In this document: piece after piece, positions 31,381 to 33,981 of the stretch | How the letters are laid out: each line of letters opens with the position of its first letter | Position numbering within the stretch: the first letter of the stretch is position 1 | Assembly (NCBI GenBank): GCA_937983015.1 | Contig: CALKAK010000006.1 | Coordinates: forward strand, 1 to 33,981 | From: an uncultured Bacillaceae bacterium | GTDB lineage: Bacteria; Bacillota; Bacilli; Bacillales; Caldibacillaceae | DNA length: 33,981 nucleotides | Direction: 5' to 3' | Translations under genes and position numbers: made by a program | The notes under the pieces: model-generated | Databases searched by the model: none | The model's input: only the letters and a program-made list of their open reading frames with translations | What the model was told of the DNA's origin: nothing

Positions 31381-32722
31381 TCGCTTTCTCCTTCCTTTCC
31401 GTCACGCGTGAATAAATGGTTCCATCCTGGACTTGAATAATCAAGGAATCATCGATCGCGACGTCATGTATTGACTTTACGATCCGGTCTCCTGAATATG
31501 CGATACTATAGCCGCGGTTCATCACTTTTAAGGGACTTAGCGCTTCTAGTGTGGCGAGGATTCCGGTGAACTCTTTTTGTTTACTGGTCAAGATCGCTTG
31601 AAAATGGTACTGCAATTTCTGTAGTTGTCCGACAAACTCTTTCTTCGCCTGCTGGTACATCCGATCCGGATGATTGCGGATGAGACGGTCCTTTGCGAGG
31701 GAGTACAGTTGTTTTTTGCGGTCGAGCACATATTTTAATGCCCGTTGTTGTCGTTCGCTTAGGCGGTCCAGCTGCTCTAATTTTTGTTCATAAAGGCGCC
31801 ACGGATAGCGGAAGGCGTATGAGTTCGTGATGCGTTCCAGGTTTTTCCGTTCACGGGTGACTTGTTCGCGAATGGAACGCGTTAAGCGAATCTTGTAATT
31901 GAGGATCCTCTCCATAATCTCATCGATGTCCGGAACCGCCAGCTCGGCGGCCCCGGTCGGTGTGGGCGCCCTGAGATCAGCGACAAAATCCGCGATGGTT
32001 ATGTCCGTCTCATGGCCGACGGCTGAGATGATCGGGATTTTTGATGCAAAGATCGCTCGTGCAACGATTTCTTCATTAAAAGGCCATAGATCCTCTATCG
32101 AACCACCTCCGCGACCAACGATGAGCACATCCGCCTCTTTGCGCTCATTAGCCACCTCAATCGCCCGCACAATGGATGCAGCGGCCTGCTCCCCTTGCAC
32201 GAGGGCAGGATAAATGATAATGCGGGCAATTGGATAGCGCCTCTGGATCGTAGTGATAATATCCCGAATGGCCGCACCGGTGGGTGAGGTGACCACACCG
32301 ATTGTTTTCGGGTAATCCGGAAGCGGACGTTTATGTTCCTTGGCGAACAATCCCTCTTTCGCCAGCTTTTCTTTCAATTGTTCGAAGGCCAAATACAAAC
32401 TGCCGATTCCGTCAGGGTGCATTTCGTTCACATAAATTTGATATTGTCCTCCGGGCTCATAGACGGTTACCGTGCCGCGAATCAACACGTGCATTCCGTT
32501 TTCCGGGATAAACTTTAAAGTCCGGGCTTGATGATGAAACATAACCGCGGCAATGCGAGCATGATCATCTTTCACCGTAAAATACATATGTCCACTCGTA
32601 TGTTTCTTGAAATTCGATATTTCGCCCTTAACGTACACATCTTGTAAATGGGGATCATAATCGAACTTACGTTTGATATATTTCGTTAAGGCTGTTACCG
32701 TTAAATATTGCACGTTTTTCAT
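31367..32722 (-). CDS. xseA: Exodeoxyribonuclease VII large subunit
   Basis: This is the catalytic subunit of exonuclease VII, about 451 residues. The N-terminal OB-fold (VKGEISNFKKHTSGHMYFTVKD) binds single-stranded DNA. The catalytic core holds GVVTSPTGAAIRDI, VGRGGGSIEDLWPFNEE and SAVGHETDITIADFVAD. A coiled-coil region (about 265-380) binds XseB. The ATG at 32722 is chosen because AAGGTGG lies five bases upstream. A GTG at 32731 is also in frame and would add three residues. Confidence 0.95.
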   Translation of the reverse strand: MKNVQYLTVTALTKYIKRKFDYDPHLQDVYVKGEISNFKKHTSGHMYFTVKDDHARIAAVMFHHQARTLKFIPENGMHVLIRGTVTVYEPGGQYQIYVNEMHPDGIGSLYLAFEQLKEKLAKEGLFAKEHKRPLPDYPKTIGVVTSPTGAAIRDIITTIQRRYPIARIIIYPALVQGEQAAASIVRAIEVANERKEADVLIVGRGGGSIEDLWPFNEEIVARAIFASKIPIISAVGHETDITIADFVADLRAPTPTGAAELAVPDIDEIMERILNYKIRLTRSIREQVTRERKNLERITNSYAFRYPWRLYEQKLEQLDRLSERQQRALKYVLDRKKQLYSLAKDRLIRNHPDRMYQQAKKEFVGQLQKLQYHFQAILTSKQKEFTGILATLEALSPLKVMNRGYSIAYSGDRIVKSIHDVAIDDSLIIQVQDGTIYSRVTERKEKANDEE

Positions 32723-32823
32723 CTGCGCCACCTTCTATATCCACAAGCTCTCGGTGAATGCCGGTTGCTTTAAAAAAATCGTACGAATTTTTACAAAAAC
32801 AAAAAGATTTGATGACCCTTTCT

Positions 32824-32860
32824 AAAAAATAGAAGCAGTCACCCGCCTGTCTGGTGCTGC
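32824..32860 (-). terminator. Terminator-like hairpin after folD
   Basis: On the minus strand GCAGCACC pairs with GGTG-A-CTGC (one bulged base, 9-base loop) and is followed by TTCTATTTTTT. It begins 15 bases after the folD stop and separates folD from xseA. Confidence 0.7.
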
Positions 32861-32875
32861 CTCAGCGTATGCGCT

Positions 32876-33739
32876 TCATGCTGATCCTTTATTCATGGCG
32901 AATTTTTTCGCCGCTTCAATCGTGTTGGCAAGTAGCATTGTTACGGTCATCGGTCCGACACCACCGGGTACCGGTGTGATGTATGAGACACGATCCAAAA
33001 CTTCTTCAAAATCTACATCACCGCATAAACGACCTTTTTCATCGCGATTGATCCCGCAATCGATCACGACGGCTCCTTCTTTTACATGATCTTTACCGAT
33101 CAAGCGGGCTTTCCCCACGGCGCTGACCAACACATCAGCATTTTTGGTGATCGCCGCCAAATTTTCCGTTTTGGAATGGCAATATGTGACCGTACAATCA
33201 GCATTCAATAATAACATGCCCATCGGTTTCCCGACGATATTGCTCCGACCAACTACCACGGCATTTTTACCCGATAACGAATAACCGATTTCTTTTAACA
33301 GGTACATGACCCCCTTCGGAGTACAGGGCACAAAGGTTTCCTTTCCCAAACTCAAATTGCCGATATTATATGGATGGAAACCGTCGACATCTTTTTTACG
33401 ATCGATGGCATAAATAATCTTCATCTCATCAATATGTTTCGGAAGTGGAAGTTGAACGAGGATCCCGTGAAAAACCGGGTCTTCGTTTAGTTCAGCGATT
33501 TTATTCAATAATGTCTGTTCGGAAACGGTCGCATCGTAGGTAAAAACTTGTGAAAAAATCCCGACTTCACGACAGGCTTTTTCTTTATTTCGCACGTATG
33601 TTTTTGAAGCCGGATCATCGCCGACTAAAATGACGGCCAAACCCGGTGTTATACCCCGTTCCACGAGATCAATTACTTCTTTTTTTAAGTTCTCTCTTAA
33701 TTTTTTAGCGATCGTTTTTCCGTCTATTAATTTTCCCAA
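32876..33739 (-). CDS. folD: Bifunctional methylenetetrahydrofolate dehydrogenase/cyclohydrolase
   Basis: This 287-residue cytosolic enzyme interconverts 5,10-methylene- and 10-formyl-tetrahydrofolate for purine and formyl-methionine synthesis. The catalytic Tyr/Lys pair is in SKTYVRNKEKAC near residues 49-56, and ILVQLPLPKHI follows near 93. The NADP-binding VVGRSNIVGKPMG is near 163, and TPVPGGVGPMT near 255. The start is TTG at 33739 with AAAGGATG about ten bases before. It lies 29 bases downstream of nusB, as in B. subtilis. Confidence 0.95.
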   Translation of the reverse strand: MGKLIDGKTIAKKLRENLKKEVIDLVERGITPGLAVILVGDDPASKTYVRNKEKACREVGIFSQVFTYDATVSEQTLLNKIAELNEDPVFHGILVQLPLPKHIDEMKIIYAIDRKKDVDGFHPYNIGNLSLGKETFVPCTPKGVMYLLKEIGYSLSGKNAVVVGRSNIVGKPMGMLLLNADCTVTYCHSKTENLAAITKNADVLVSAVGKARLIGKDHVKEGAVVIDCGINRDEKGRLCGDVDFEEVLDRVSYITPVPGGVGPMTVTMLLANTIEAAKKFAMNKGSA

Positions 33740-33768
33740 ATGTCCGGTACATCCTTTCTACATTCAAA

Positions 33769-33981
33769 CTATTTTTCTAAGGTATCCTTAATCCTAGCAA
33801 GAACTCCGTTAACAAAACGTCCTGATTCGGCGTCACCAAACTTTTTGGCGATTTCGATCGCTTCATTGATCGTCACCTGAACAGGTATATCGTCCATATA
33901 CTTCATCTCGTAAACCGCCATTCGCAAAATATTTTTATCGACATTGGCCAGGCGAGAAAGTGTCCAGTTAATTAAGTGATC
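33769..33981 (-). CDS. nusB: Transcription antitermination factor NusB (C-terminal part)
   Basis: The minus strand is open from the window edge to a TAG at 33769-33771, giving the last 70 residues. They contain LSRLANVDKNILRMAVYEM, IPVQVTINEAIEIAKKFG and the end FVNGVLARIKDTLEK, which are typical of NusB helices 4-7. NusB binds boxA RNA with NusE for rRNA antitermination. The gene is cut only by the window boundary; no frameshift is seen. Confidence 0.93.
   Translation of the reverse strand, partial: DHLINWTLSRLANVDKNILRMAVYEMKYMDDIPVQVTINEAIEIAKKFGDAESGRFVNGVLARIKDTLEK

Noticed and set aside
1..33981. CRISPR arrays, insertion sequences, prophage genes or toxin-antitoxin pairs
   Set aside because: No regularly spaced repeats, transposase or integrase motifs, or phage structural genes were seen. 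The only large repeat is inside argR.

Overview
The window is a chromosomal segment of an endospore-forming Bacillota, most likely Bacillaceae. The evidence is spo0A, spoIVB and prli42, sigma-W and LexA type promoters, and a gene order that follows the Bacillus subtilis nusB-folD-xseAB-ispA-yqxC-argR-recN-spoIVB-spo0A-bkd-yqj region. I cannot name a genus. Start codons are often TTG or GTG behind strong Shine-Dalgarno sequences, and several annotated starts rest on that.

Layout. 1-3960 (+): a four-gene yknWXYZ operon (Yip1-family protein, HlyD-like adaptor, ABC ATPase, FtsX/MacB-type permease) behind an exact sigma-W promoter. 4037-5967 (-): tRNA-Ser(CGA), then a damage-inducible module of a YolD-like protein and a UvrX/YqjW Y-family polymerase with a LexA box in the promoter spacer. 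6066-7844 (-): an ECF sigma factor, its zinc-binding four-TM anti-sigma factor and a YfjL-like anchored protein. 7939-10116 (-): thioredoxin-like protein, short-chain dehydrogenase (YqjQ) and RNase Z. 10399-13358: zwf (+) and gndA (-) converge on one terminator and encode the oxidative pentose phosphate steps. 13459-16334 (-): YqjE-like M20 peptidase, orphan CheW and DNA polymerase IV (DinB). 16574-16669 (+): a 31-residue Prli42-like peptide. 16742-22648 (-): branched-chain amino acid catabolism (bcd, lpdV, bkdAA, bkdAB, bkdB) without the ptb, buk and bkdR genes of B. subtilis. 22824-23804: yqzF (DUF2627) and a glycerophosphodiester phosphodiesterase, overlapping tail to tail. 24085-33981 (-): sporulation, repair and housekeeping genes in transcription order nusB (partial), folD, xseA, xseB, ispA, yqxC, argR, recN, spoIVB, spo0A.

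Most unusual feature. The arginine repressor gene (28305-29198) encodes two complete ArgR proteins fused head to tail in one 297-residue chain. Both halves keep the DNA-binding Ser-Arg motif and the arginine-binding GDD motif, and there is no linker between them. ArgR normally works as a hexamer of about 150-residue chains, so this predicts a hexamer-equivalent built from three double-length chains, or some other geometry. Other points of interest are the reduced bkd operon, the missing dxs between ispA and yqxC, an orphan CheW overlapping a peptidase gene, palindromes in the gndA promoter and leader, and the ECF/anti-sigma/YfjL-like module.
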